From the NCBI GenBank assembly GCA_051004015.1, contig JBPCKT010000062.1, positions 1-60,804 on the forward strand: DNA of 60,804 bases. Direction: 5' to 3'. This document shows positions 43,535-55,405 of this stretch, one piece after another; the stretch's first letter is position 1, and the number at the start of each line of letters is the position of its first letter. Source of the DNA: SXOA01 sp051004015. Lineage in GTDB: Bacteria > Planctomycetota > Planctomycetia > Pirellulales > Pirellulaceae. Position numbers and translations under genes: made by a program. The notes under the pieces were generated by a model that was given only the letters and a program-made list of their open reading frames with translations, made no database searches and was not told where the DNA came from.

Positions 43535-46500
43535 TTACACAGGCAACTCTTGCCAGGTCACGTCAGTCCGGACATGCAGGCGCGTTGCGGCCTGGGCATA
43601 CTGCGGACAATGGTCGATGAGCCGGGCCGCGGCATGCGACAGCGGCACGTTGCCGAGCTCGTAGCAAAACACGATTTGGCTGGTTGCTGCCGGGATCACC
43701 GCGGGAATTTGTTCGAAGTAGGCCTTGCCGATGAGGCCGGACAACTCAGCGGGGGTTAAGGATTGTCCATCGCTGTATCCGCTGCCTGGCGCAACAACGC
43801 ACAGCAGCCGCCGTTCTCCGCCGACCTGCTGCATCCAAGGCTGGGCGGTGGCAATCCGTGCCTCGAGCCTGGACGGGCCATTCTGGCCCGGTTTCCCGAG
43901 TTCTTTCAGCAGGGCCGAGAGATCAATTTGCCGCAGGGATGCCAGGGTCGCCTGACGGGCTTGTTGTCGCAAAAGCGCGAGCAAGTCACGCCGTCCGTCT
44001 CCTCCTTGGAGCAGAGTCGTGCGGAAGCCGGCGGTGGCAAAGAGCTGCTGCTGGAAGGTCTGGTCGATCCGCAGCGCGGACTCATCTTCGTCTTTCTGCA
44101 ACTGGGCCATCGCGATCTGCTCCAGGTCGTCGCTGCCAGGGGCAGCTTCGATGGGCGCGAACTGTCCCGTCATGTGCTTTAGGTCCCGAGTCAGATCGTG
44201 GAGTTGATCGGCGGCCTGGGAGACGAAACCGCCCAGATTCTGGGCGAACTGCGCAGCCACCTGCGCGGCGAGTTGGTAAATCCGAAACTGGCAATGCTGC
44301 AGGAACAGCGATTCCGCCAGCGTAGGTCCGTCCTTGTTCCTGCCCGATGGCTTCGCCGGAGAGCGGGCGGCGAGTGCCAATCTCTGCTCGATCCCGGCAA
44401 TCTGCCCGCTGATTTGAGTCCGTGTCTCTTTGGCCTTTTCGCTGATCCCTTTCAGATGTCCTTGGAACAATTTCACGCATTTATGGGCTCCGCTGACCCG
44501 CGCGGCAGGGTCTTCCGGCAGGGCCAGCAGCCAGTCTCGCAACCGCTGGCCAAGCGGCGCGATCGCCTGCGGCAGCCGTTTGAGCAAGGCATTGTGGAGG
44601 GGGGATGTCGGAGAGGAGTCCCCATCGCCGAGGCGCGGGCCGAAGAAGCAAGCAATGTCGGCAAACCACTTGTCGACCGGAGCCATGCCCTGGGGTGCCC
44701 CGGGGGAAGCACGAGCAATCTTGCGGAAGACGACGTCCGGCTCTCCGCCGAGTTCCTCCACCGCCAGGGCGTAGAGCCCTTCGATCAGGCTGTCGAGCTC
44801 CAGGCCAAGCTGCTGGGATTGATGGGCGGTCAGACGCTCCAGTTCCGCGTCCCTGGCAGCGGCCGCTTGCGACGCGGCGGAGGCGGCAGCATCGTCCCGG
44901 CGAGCCGACAGAGAGGATTCCACCGTGGGTTTGGGCTCTCCGGACCACCGCCGCAAGACTGTCTGGCACAGCGATTCGGCCGCTCCGGCCACGAGAGCAT
45001 CGGAAAATCCGAGCGGACACAGGCCGAAGGTCCGCAGAGTCACATCATGGCGTTGTTCATGCGGCTTTGCGGAACGACAGGCGCGCAGGTAGTTTCCGGT
45101 AGGAGTGGCGGCATCGAGATACAGGTACTCGGCCACGCGGTCGGTAGCGGCCAGAAACTGTTCCGGGCTCAGATCCTGTCCCAGATGCACCAGGTAGGTG
45201 TTCGCCAGAGGGGACTCGCCGGCGGAGCATGATTGGAGGCCAATCGCCGGGTCATCCGGAAAGATGCCGCCGGGACGAAGATAGTGATTCAGCTCCGTGA
45301 GGAGCGAGAACGTATTCACCGCGGCCAACTCCTGGGCAGCCGGCTGTCGGCTCGCGCCATAAAGCAGAAGCAGGTCTACCATCCCGTCCTTGGCCCGCTC
45401 CTGCAGCGTTTGATGGGCGGCAAAGGCCACGTCCAGCACCATTCCGCTCGCGGCTCCGCCGGAGGATGAGCCCAGAACGACGATTCGGGGGGGTGCTGCC
45501 TCGCCCCCGGACTTGCCGGCCTCCATGAGTAGCTCGACCGCCCTTCGCAACCGCTGCATCACTTCTTCGCCATGGTCCACGAACGCCAACCGGCCGAAGG
45601 GGCGAATCCCCTCGGTCTGCTGCGAACGGGGAATGTTGAACAGCCAGCGGCGGCTGAGCCAGTCGAGAAACTTGCGGGAGTCGTTGCGATAGTCGGCACT
45701 TTTGCGGAGCGGGAGCGCCAACGTCTCTTGCGGATGAATGGGTGAGCCGCATTGGCCATGCGTCGCATCCATCAGCTCGTGGGAATCGGTGTCCAGCAAC
45801 AAGAATTGGAATGTGCCTAGCTGCTTCGCATCACACCGATCATCCAGGCGGCGGCGCAGCTGCTGCAGGGTCTTCCCTGCGAGACCGCCGATTCCCAGGA
45901 AGAGCGTCGGCCGGCAGGCATTCGCTGCCAGGTCGATCTCCAGCGGCGGCAGATCGATCAGTGCCGTGGCCGGCGCGGCCTGGTAGGGGCGATCGATCGT
46001 CGCCGCAAGGGCGGATCGCTCCGCCTGAGAGCAGCTTCCTTCTGCCAAGCGCTGAACAGCTTGCGCCATGGAATCCAGGCGGCGTAGGGTTTCCTGGCCC
46101 AACGGCTGGGAATCCAGCGCGGCGGAATTTAGCGTGGAAGCCGGCGGGGAATGGCCGGTAAAGCTGGCGGTCGCTCCCAGATTTGGGGCGCACGATGCCG
46201 GAGCAGCTGCGGGAGCCTTGTCCGAGGCCTCGCTGGCCACGTGCAGCAGCGCCTCGACCAATTCCACGCAACTGCCAAATCGCTGCGCGGGATCCTTGGC
46301 CAGCGCCTGCGCAATAATCGGCTGGTCCCCCTCGGGCAATGCTCCCAGGCGCGGCTTGGCATTCAGGTGCTGCATCGCCAACTGGGCCGCGGACTTTCCG
46401 GGAAACGGAACGATCCCGGTCAGCATTTCCTGGAAGACGATGGCCAGGCTGTACTGGTCGCTTCTCCGGCTGGGGCGGGCATCGAAAACTTCAGGCGGCG

Positions 46501-47059
46501 CGTAAATGGGTGTCAGCCCTCCCATCAGGGACGCCGACGTATCCTGCATATCCTTAACCAGACCAAAGTCGGCAACCTTGATGCGGCCGCCGACCAAGAG
46601 CAGGTTCTCCGGCTTCACATCCAGGTGCTGCAGGGAGTGCTGGGCATTCATGTAGTCCAGCGCGTCGGCGGCATCATGCAAGTGGGCGAGCAGTTCCTTG
46701 CGAGGAATCCCCACCAGGCCGCTCTTCACGCACTCTTCAAAGCGGTCCTTCAGGCTCGCGTCGGCAAGCTCGGTGACGATGATCAGTTGCCCGTCGACGA
46801 CCTCGATCCGTTCGAGCGACAGCAGGAAGGGATGTCGCACTCCCTTGATGCGGTTGAGCGCTTTCAATTCGCGGGAAGCCCGATCCTGCTCCAGAAACCC
46901 GTAGACGAATTTGATCGCCTTGATGAGTTGGCCCGGCGCTTCGGCGGACCAGACCTCGCCGTAGCCGCCAGCGCCGATCCGCTCGCGGAGGTGGTAGCCG
47001 GGAATGGGCTCGGACCGGTGGGCTCCCGGCGTCTGAACTTCGGTGTGGGCCTGGGTCAT
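43535..47059 (-). CDS. Hanks-type Ser/Thr kinase fused to a tubulin/FtsZ-like domain
   Basis: 1174 residues. Residues about 20-275 are a protein kinase: Gly loop GAGGYG (29-34), Lys50, Glu64, HLDVKPEN with Asp147/Asn152, DFG (164-166), APPE near 190, so all catalytic residues are present. A Pro/Ala-rich linker follows. From about residue 383 a tubulin-like domain starts with TLFLGIGGLAGKTLQQLRR and has LLLDTDSHE, then VVLGSSSGGAASGMVLDVAF (530-540 region), the counterpart of the tubulin/FtsZ GGGTGSG loop. Residues about 720-1174 are mostly helical, of unknown role. It resembles Tubulin_2 proteins; fusion with a kinase is unusual. No transmembrane segment is seen. Start 47059 (MTQAHTE) preferred over 47095. 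Confidence 0.85.
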   Translation of the reverse strand: MTQAHTEVQTPGAHRSEPIPGYHLRERIGAGGYGEVWSAEAPGQLIKAIKFVYGFLEQDRASRELKALNRIKGVRHPFLLSLERIEVVDGQLIIVTELADASLKDRFEECVKSGLVGIPRKELLAHLHDAADALDYMNAQHSLQHLDVKPENLLLVGGRIKVADFGLVKDMQDTSASLMGGLTPIYAPPEVFDARPSRRSDQYSLAIVFQEMLTGIVPFPGKSAAQLAMQHLNAKPRLGALPEGDQPIIAQALAKDPAQRFGSCVELVEALLHVASEASDKAPAAAPASCAPNLGATASFTGHSPPASTLNSAALDSQPLGQETLRRLDSMAQAVQRLAEGSCSQAERSALAATIDRPYQAAPATALIDLPPLEIDLAANACRPTLFLGIGGLAGKTLQQLRRRLDDRCDAKQLGTFQFLLLDTDSHELMDATHGQCGSPIHPQETLALPLRKSADYRNDSRKFLDWLSRRWLFNIPRSQQTEGIRPFGRLAFVDHGEEVMQRLRRAVELLMEAGKSGGEAAPPRIVVLGSSSGGAASGMVLDVAFAAHQTLQERAKDGMVDLLLLYGASRQPAAQELAAVNTFSLLTELNHYLRPGGIFPDDPAIGLQSCSAGESPLANTYLVHLGQDLSPEQFLAATDRVAEYLYLDAATPTGNYLRACRSAKPHEQRHDVTLRTFGLCPLGFSDALVAGAAESLCQTVLRRWSGEPKPTVESSLSARRDDAAASAASQAAAARDAELERLTAHQSQQLGLELDSLIEGLYALAVEELGGEPDVVFRKIARASPGAPQGMAPVDKWFADIACFFGPRLGDGDSSPTSPLHNALLKRLPQAIAPLGQRLRDWLLALPEDPAARVSGAHKCVKLFQGHLKGISEKAKETRTQISGQIAGIEQRLALAARSPAKPSGRNKDGPTLAESLFLQHCQFRIYQLAAQVAAQFAQNLGGFVSQAADQLHDLTRDLKHMTGQFAPIEAAPGSDDLEQIAMAQLQKDEDESALRIDQTFQQQLFATAGFRTTLLQGGDGRRDLLALLRQQARQATLASLRQIDLSALLKELGKPGQNGPSRLEARIATAQPWMQQVGGERRLLCVVAPGSGYSDGQSLTPAELSGLIGKAYFEQIPAVIPAATSQIVFCYELGNVPLSHAAARLIDHCPQYAQAATRLHVRTDVTWQELPV

Positions 47060-47271
47060 GGCAATGGGATTAAGCCGAGGGGACGAACGCTTCATTCAGG
47101 AGCGCGCCCCTGGCGCAGGCTCAGGGCGCAGCCGCGCCCGCGCTTCCGGCAAGGGGGCTAGGAGAATTCTGGCTCACGTTTAAGCCCTGGGCCGCAGAAA
47201 TGCTGCTGGCCGCTGATGTCCGCGCCATTCAGCCGCGCCATCCGTTAGAAGCGCGACGGTCGGCATGGCCG

Positions 47272-48444
47272 TTACCGGGGAGAGGCAGCCAATTCCTCGG
47301 CGAAACTCTCCACGAACTGGGCATGGCCATAATGGTCTCCCTGAGCGAGCTGGCAGCCGAGTTCGCGGCAGGTTTGGGCCTCGACTTTGTTATGCACGCC
47401 GGTGGCCACGACGCGCGTATTTCGTTGCGCTGCCGCTTCCACAATGGCCCGAATCTGTTGCTGTCGCTTGGTGCTTTTGTCGACCCCGCGGGCCAGTAGT
47501 GGAGCGAGCAACAAGTAATTCGGCGCCAGTTCCTGGTTGGCAATCACCTGATGCTGGTTCCCCGCAAAGCCAAAGTACGCCACGCCCAGTCCCAAGTGCC
47601 GCAACCGGGCCAGAAAGTCTCGGAAGTAAGGGATGTCCACCACGGCGCTTTCAGGAACGGACGCGACAATCCGCTTCCCTCCGCTCAGCACTTGCATCCG
47701 GGCCAGCGAATCGGGAATCAGGTCGGCCCCTACCTCGGCCGGCTCCAGGCGTAGGAACAGGAGCTCGCCTTGCGGCAAGCTCGCCGCGTGCTCCGCCGCC
47801 AGCAGCCGCTGGAGCTGGTGCATCCGCTCCGTAAGCCGGCACTCCGTGCTCGCCAGCAATTGCTCGCTGATGTGTGCTTCTTGCTTTCCAGGAGTGGGAG
47901 CCGGGATGGACTCATATCCGACCCCTTGGCCGCTTTCGAGGTCCACGAGCAACTGGAAATGGCTTCGCATTCCGCGGCACAGCAAGCGTTCGTGCTGGGC
48001 ACGGACGGCCCGGATCAGATCCAGCGGGACGTTTTCCTCGCGATCCTCAGGCTCTTCTCCAGCAACATCCCCTTCTCCCGGCATCACTTGGGTGACGGTC
48101 CTGCCCGGTGCTGTCTTGCCGGCCACGCGAAAGGTCAGTTCGAAGTCGGCAATCAGAATCAAGTCGCCATCCCCCAATCGGGACTTTTCCGCCCGCTGCC
48201 CATTGACCAAGGTGCCATTGGTGCTTCCCAGGTCACGGATGGCAAAGCCTCCGGAAGTGCGAATGATTTCTGCATGTTCGCGCGAAACTCGGGACGACTC
48301 GATTTTGTAATCGCACTCGTCGCTCCGACCCAGGGTGAACGGAAAATCCTTGACTTCGATCAGCGCCGGGGCGCTGGACGAAGGGGAATAGATCTCGAGC
48401 CAGGGGAGCGCAATTCCCGTGGCTGCAATTGCCTGAGTCCGCAT
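47272..48444 (-). CDS. FHA domain fused to a degenerate EAL domain
   Basis: 390 residues. Residues 15-110 form an FHA domain that reads phosphothreonine: GR (39-40), SREHAEI with Ser54/His57, and DLGSTNGT with Asn76. Residues about 150-390 align with EAL c-di-GMP phosphodiesterases, but the signature EAL reads ESI, the metal-binding NLS region reads LRLEP, the DDFG motif reads YFGFAG and its following Lys is lost; the ending QGDHYGHAQF replaces QGYxFGxP. It is therefore probably a catalytically inactive binding module. The gene ends 213 bases upstream of the kinase-tubulin start on the same strand. ATG 48444 gives the compact N-terminus. Confidence 0.82.
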   Translation of the reverse strand: MRTQAIAATGIALPWLEIYSPSSSAPALIEVKDFPFTLGRSDECDYKIESSRVSREHAEIIRTSGGFAIRDLGSTNGTLVNGQRAEKSRLGDGDLILIADFELTFRVAGKTAPGRTVTQVMPGEGDVAGEEPEDREENVPLDLIRAVRAQHERLLCRGMRSHFQLLVDLESGQGVGYESIPAPTPGKQEAHISEQLLASTECRLTERMHQLQRLLAAEHAASLPQGELLFLRLEPAEVGADLIPDSLARMQVLSGGKRIVASVPESAVVDIPYFRDFLARLRHLGLGVAYFGFAGNQHQVIANQELAPNYLLLAPLLARGVDKSTKRQQQIRAIVEAAAQRNTRVVATGVHNKVEAQTCRELGCQLAQGDHYGHAQFVESFAEELAASPR

Positions 48445-48727
48445 GACAGATTCTCGTTTCCAGTGGATCGACAGGATGCACGCCCTCTTTGCGGCGCGTT
48501 CGCATGCCCTTTGGCAACCTGGAAATAGACCCCTGCCCCGAACCCTTTCCAAGGCCGATTAAAACCTAGCATTTGTTTCGGGAAGCGGCGCCCAAAAAAA
48601 ACGCCTTTGCCAGCGGAAGTTCTCATATTCTGCGGAAATTGCAAGCTAGACTTTTGCGCGCAGCCGTGCGCGCCGGAAGTCACGAGCTGTTCGCAGACCT
48701 GTTTTCCTCCGATTCGTTGCCATCGTT

Positions 48728-50164
48728 ATGAATCAACAACCCTTTTCCGCACTCTTGGTATCCAGTGACCGAGCTCTGCTCCGGCAGTTGACCCGATTCC
48801 TGGAGTTATTCGGCTACGAGGTGCGGCAGGCTGTTGATGCCGAGCAGGCACTGGCTGCCGCGGAGGCTGTCGGCGCTGACTTCCTGCTGGTGGATGGCGC
48901 GATGAGTCCCAAGCCGGGGCTCGCCTTTTCGCGGACCATCCGCAGTCATGCCCCCGCGGGCTATTCATTTGCACTCTTGCTGGTCGATTCGCTGGAGACC
49001 TCTTGCCTGACGGAAGCGCTGGAAGCCGGCTTTGACGACTTCCTGGCGAAGCCGGTGGTGTTCGGGGAATTGCTGGCACGCTTGCGGGCCGGTGCGCGAG
49101 TGATTGAATTCGAGCGCCGGCTTACCCAGCAGTGTGGCCTGGAACCGATCACCACTCTTCCGGATTCCAATGCGTTCGCGGCGCAGCTCAAGGATCACCT
49201 GAAGAACGCCAAGGACCGCGGCAAGCAGGAAACACTAGGCTCAGTCAGCCTGATTGATCTCGATTACTTTAGTCGCTTCACGGCCCGCTGCGGTAGGGCC
49301 CCTGGAGAAGCGCTCGTCCGCAGGACCGCGGGTTTGCTCAGCCAGGCCTGTCAGTCGGGAGAACTGGCCGCTTCCTTGGGCAAGAATCGGTTCGCTGTTT
49401 TGCTGCCCAGCGCCACGGAAGAACAAGCCGCTCAGTGGTCCCAGGAATTCTTGGCCTCCATCGCCCAGCGCGAGCACGCCATCGGCGAATCAAAAGTGCG
49501 CATGACCGGCAGCAGCGGCGTGGTGGAGCTCAGTCGGAGTCTATCCGCGGAGAAATCGCTTGAAGTCGCGGGACAGGTTCTCGCTTTGGCAAAGACCTCG
49601 GGGCGGAATTGCGTTCTCACGCACCAGACCTGGGAAAAAGACGTCGAATCCTGGAATAAGACGGCTGCCGACGGAAAGCTGTTCTCCACCACCCTCGCTC
49701 GAGACGTCATGATCCCCTGCGCGGTACTTCTGGGCATTGATGAAACGGTCGAACAGGGTCAGGCGGTTCTCGAACAGACTCGGCTGTCGGCCTTGGCAGT
49801 GGTCGACCGCGAGGGAAAATTTGCCGGCCTCATCACCGCTTCCCAACTCCCGGGAAAGTCCTCGCGTCCTGGCAAGGCTAGAGCCAGCGGATCCGTACGG
49901 ATATTGCGCCACCACATGACCACCGACGTACCAAAATTCGACGAATCGGCAACGCTTGGCGAACTCATGGAGTTTTTTACAGGGGAACACCGCTCCGTGG
50001 CGGTTATCTTACGCGACCAGCGGCCTTCCGGCCTGGTCTATTGCCAGAGCCTGGCAGCGCTCAATGAACGTCTGGCACGCGAGCACTTTGTTCCCGCAGT
50101 GCCGTATGCCACAACCAGCGACTACTTGCTGGTGCCGGATTTGACGACCGTGGACGCGGAATGA
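48728..50164 (+). CDS. Response regulator: REC, degenerate GGDEF, two CBS domains
   Basis: 478 residues. Residues 5-120: receiver domain with Asp56 (FLLVDGAMS) and Lys108 (FDDFLAKPV), but only one acid (Asp14) in the usual acidic pair. Residues about 135-300 show the GGDEF fold (LIDLDYFSRFTARCGRAPGE), but the GGDEF signature reads GKNRF, so no cyclase activity is expected. From about 315 two CBS motifs follow (LARDVMIPCAVLLGIDETVE, HHMTTDVPKFDESATLGEL), which usually bind adenosyl nucleotides. It is divergently oriented to the FHA gene, starting 283 bases away, so both may share regulators. No DNA-binding domain is present. Confidence 0.8.
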   Translation: MNQQPFSALLVSSDRALLRQLTRFLELFGYEVRQAVDAEQALAAAEAVGADFLLVDGAMSPKPGLAFSRTIRSHAPAGYSFALLLVDSLETSCLTEALEAGFDDFLAKPVVFGELLARLRAGARVIEFERRLTQQCGLEPITTLPDSNAFAAQLKDHLKNAKDRGKQETLGSVSLIDLDYFSRFTARCGRAPGEALVRRTAGLLSQACQSGELAASLGKNRFAVLLPSATEEQAAQWSQEFLASIAQREHAIGESKVRMTGSSGVVELSRSLSAEKSLEVAGQVLALAKTSGRNCVLTHQTWEKDVESWNKTAADGKLFSTTLARDVMIPCAVLLGIDETVEQGQAVLEQTRLSALAVVDREGKFAGLITASQLPGKSSRPGKARASGSVRILRHHMTTDVPKFDESATLGELMEFFTGEHRSVAVILRDQRPSGLVYCQSLAALNERLAREHFVPAVPYATTSDYLLVPDLTTVDAE

Positions 50165-50300
50165 AGCAGGAAATCAAGTTTGGTGCCTGGGAGCATCGGT
50201 TTTTCGCTCTTTCCTCTCTAATCGAATGTCTTCATAATTCCCGTGCTCCCTGATGCCGCGCCTTTGACATTCGCTCCTCATTGCCATCGGCGTTCCCGTC

Positions 50301-51560
50301 ATGCAGCTCATCCTCTTTGAAGACGAGTTCGTTCCCCGTCTTTACCCGATTACCGTCGGCCGACCGGCGTACAACGTCTCCTGCGCCAGCTACCGTCTGA
50401 TTGATTGGGCAACGCAGCTTGCGGCCGAAAGCGGGGCCACGCTCCGTGGCATCGTCCGGTCCCACCTGGCGACGCTTCAGCAAGTTGACTTTCCGCAGTT
50501 CTCTTCCCCTTCCGTGGCGAACGGCCTGCCGGCTTTGCTGGTCAACGCTCGGCTCGTCCCTTCGGTCGCCAATTTTGAAGTTCTCCGCGAGCTCGTCGCT
50601 GCCGGCCGCCCCGGCATCATCAGCAGCGGCTCTGCTCTAGGCGCGGCCTTCGTGGATGCTTCCGCTCCCAAGCCGCCAACCAGCGCCGACGCTGTCCGCT
50701 TCAGCGAGTATCTGCATCAGTCGATCTGGCCCAAGCTGCCGCGCCTGGATGGCAGTCTCGCAACAATCGACTACCCGCACGATCTGATCCGCCACAATCT
50801 GCAAACCATCGGCGCCAACCTGGCCCACCGCCTCCGCAGCGGCCGGTTCACTGAAATTGCCGATGGCGTTTTTACTGCCGACGGCGCGACGCTAGGCCAG
50901 CATGTCGTCACGGACACCAGCAAGGGTCCGGTGCTCCTCGACGAAGGGGCGAGTGTCGGCCCTCACTGCTTCCTCCGCGGCCCCGTGTACCTCGGTCCCA
51001 AGAGCCGCGTCACGGAGCAGTCGTCCATTAAGGATGCGGTCTCGCTCGGCCATACCACCAAAATCGGCGGTGAAGTGGAAGCTTCCATCGTCGAGCCGTA
51101 CTCCAACAAACAGCACTATGGTTTCCTCGGGCATAGTTACCTCGGCAGCTGGATCAACCTAGGCGCGGGCACCTGCAACAGCGACCTGAAGAATACCTAC
51201 GGCACGGTGAAGATGGAGTACCGCGGCGAGTCGGTCGCCACCGGCATGCAGTTCGTCGGCTGCATGATGGGGGACTATGCCAAGTCCGCGATCAACACCG
51301 GCATCTTCACCGGCAAAACGATCGGCGTTTGCAGCATGGTCTACGGGTTTGTGACGACCAACGTCCCCAGCTTCGTCAACTACGCCCGGCTGTTCGGGCA
51401 AGTCACCGAGCTGCCGCCGGAAGTGATGATCGCCACCCAGCAGCGGATGTTCGCGCGCCGCAACGTCACCCAGCGCCCCTGCGACTCCCAGCTCATCCAC
51501 GACATGTATGAGCTCACTCGCCACGAGCGACAGCTCGCCGGCGAGCCGTTGTCGTTGTAG
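50301..51560 (+). CDS. GlmU-like sugar nucleotidyltransferase with left-handed beta-helix
   Basis: 419 residues. The N-terminal part starts MQLILFEDEFVPRLYPITVGRP, as in the putative sugar nucleotidyltransferases related to GlmU. The C-terminal half is a left-handed beta-helix with hexapeptide rhythm (GASVGPHCFLRGPVYLG, VEASIVEPYSNKQHYGFLGH, SYLGSWINLGAGTCNSDL). The N-terminal domain lacks the standard GxGTRM loop of GlmU at residue 10-20, so the reaction may differ. It probably acts in cell-envelope sugar metabolism. Single gene, 136 bases behind the response regulator. Confidence 0.8.
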   Translation: MQLILFEDEFVPRLYPITVGRPAYNVSCASYRLIDWATQLAAESGATLRGIVRSHLATLQQVDFPQFSSPSVANGLPALLVNARLVPSVANFEVLRELVAAGRPGIISSGSALGAAFVDASAPKPPTSADAVRFSEYLHQSIWPKLPRLDGSLATIDYPHDLIRHNLQTIGANLAHRLRSGRFTEIADGVFTADGATLGQHVVTDTSKGPVLLDEGASVGPHCFLRGPVYLGPKSRVTEQSSIKDAVSLGHTTKIGGEVEASIVEPYSNKQHYGFLGHSYLGSWINLGAGTCNSDLKNTYGTVKMEYRGESVATGMQFVGCMMGDYAKSAINTGIFTGKTIGVCSMVYGFVTTNVPSFVNYARLFGQVTELPPEVMIATQQRMFARRNVTQRPCDSQLIHDMYELTRHERQLAGEPLSL

Positions 51561-51655
51561 GGATAGCGAAAGAGAGGGAAACTGCGAACCGCGCTGCGGG
51601 GAGGCACGCAAATTGCAATTCTAGCACCGCTCGGTCCAAGCGAGGAGCTCGTGCC

Positions 51656-52576
51656 ATGAACCAGTTCGTGCAGATGATCAAAGAGGCCTTTGCTCTCTGG
51701 GAGCAGAGCCGGGCCGCCACGATGGGGGCGGCGCTGTCGTACTACACGCTGTTTTCCATCCCTCCGCTCCTGATGATTGCCCTGGCAGCAGCCAGCCTGG
51801 TCTTTGGCCAGGAGGCGGCCACGGGGCAGCTCGCGGTGGAGCTCAAAAAAGTGGTCGGCCAGGACGTGGCCGTGGCCATGCAGGGAATGGTGCAAAAGGA
51901 TCAACAGACCGGTGGCGGCCCCATGGCCGTGGTCGTCGGCGTGGTCATGCTGCTGTTTGGTGCCTCCGGCGTCTTTGGCGAGTTACAGGCCTCGCTCAAC
52001 ACCATCTGGCAGGTCCAACCCAAGCCGGGGCGGGGAATTCTGGGCATCATCAAGGACCGGTTTTTCTCCTTCACGCTGGTTCTTGGGACCTGCTTCCTGC
52101 TGTTGGTTTCGCTCGTCCTCTCGACCGCACTTTCCGTGGTTGCCGCGTGGTGGACTCCGGAATCGGTCCCCGGCGGGACCTATCTCTGGCACGGAATCCA
52201 CGCCCTCGTCAGTTTCGGGGTAGTTACGGCCCTGTTCGCCTTCATCTTTCGCTTTCTACCCGACGCGAAGATCCGCTGGAAAGACGTCTGGGTCGGCGCG
52301 GCCATCAATTCAGTCCTGTTTCTCGCCGGCAAGCAAGTCCTGGGTCTGTACCTCGCCCAGAAGTGGGTCACGTCCAGCTTCGGAGCCGCCGGTTCCCTGG
52401 TGATGGTTCTGATCTGGGTCTATTACACTTCCCAGATTTTTCTGTTCGGAGCCGCTTTTACCCGCGTCTACGCCTTGCACCACGGCAGTCGCGGGGAGCC
52501 GGCGGAAAATGCGGTGCCGCTTGCCTCTCCTGCGCCCGCCTTTCCGGTCCCAGTGGAAACAACGCCCCCAACTTAG
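51656..52576 (+). CDS. YihY/BrkB-family membrane protein
   Basis: 306 residues, about six transmembrane helices. The start ALWEQSRAATMGAALSYYTL and FSIPPLLMIALAAAS are diagnostic for the YihY/virulence-factor BrkB family, as are FRFLPDAKIRWKDVWVGA and YLAQKWVTSSFGAAGSLVMV. The molecular role is unknown although once misnamed RNase BN. Follows the GlmU-like gene by 95 bases on the same strand. ATG 51656 is the natural start. Confidence 0.92.
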   Translation: MNQFVQMIKEAFALWEQSRAATMGAALSYYTLFSIPPLLMIALAAASLVFGQEAATGQLAVELKKVVGQDVAVAMQGMVQKDQQTGGGPMAVVVGVVMLLFGASGVFGELQASLNTIWQVQPKPGRGILGIIKDRFFSFTLVLGTCFLLLVSLVLSTALSVVAAWWTPESVPGGTYLWHGIHALVSFGVVTALFAFIFRFLPDAKIRWKDVWVGAAINSVLFLAGKQVLGLYLAQKWVTSSFGAAGSLVMVLIWVYYTSQIFLFGAAFTRVYALHHGSRGEPAENAVPLASPAPAFPVPVETTPPT

Positions 52577-52612
52577 CCGCCGAATCGGCTCCCTCGCGGC
52601 CCGGCCATAGGG

Positions 52613-52642
52613 TTGACAGCTTCCAAAGCTCTTGGGTAAACT
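52613..52642 (+). promoter_or_regulatory. Candidate sigma-70 promoter of hppA
   Basis: TTGACA (52613-52618), 18-base spacer and TAAACT (52637-52642) in the space between the YihY gene and hppA. A start near 52650 would give a leader of about 150 bases. Confidence 0.4.
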
Positions 52643-52803
52643 TCCCGCAAGTTAACGAACTGTTAAGAAGCGACCCGGCTGCATGCGGGCGTACGCTTTT
52701 TCTCTTTCCTGCCCGGTATTTACGATTTCGGCTCTTGGGGTGATGCTTTTTCCAGCCCGGACTTTGTGAATTTGCTCACAATCTACGAAGGATTTATCAG
52801 ACG

Positions 52804-55323
<2,520 letters not shown>

Positions 55324-55338
55324 GCCAGGAACAAAAAA

Positions 55339-55367
55339 TGGGTGGCACGCCCACGGCTTTGCGTGGG
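55339..55367 (+). repeat. 29-base repeat, copy 2
   Basis: Identical over 29 bases to the complement of 40662-40690; begins TGGGTGGCACGCCCACGG. Lies 15 bases after the hppA stop and includes a short hairpin, possibly helping termination. Confidence 0.75.
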
Positions 55368-55405
55368 AGTGAATTTCGCGCGCCAGCAAGGTTAGACTGG
55401 GCGGT

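Noticed and set aside
44198..45232. Long plus-strand frames opposite the kinase-tubulin gene
   Set aside because: Low-complexity, Arg/Gly-rich translations typical of antisense shadows.
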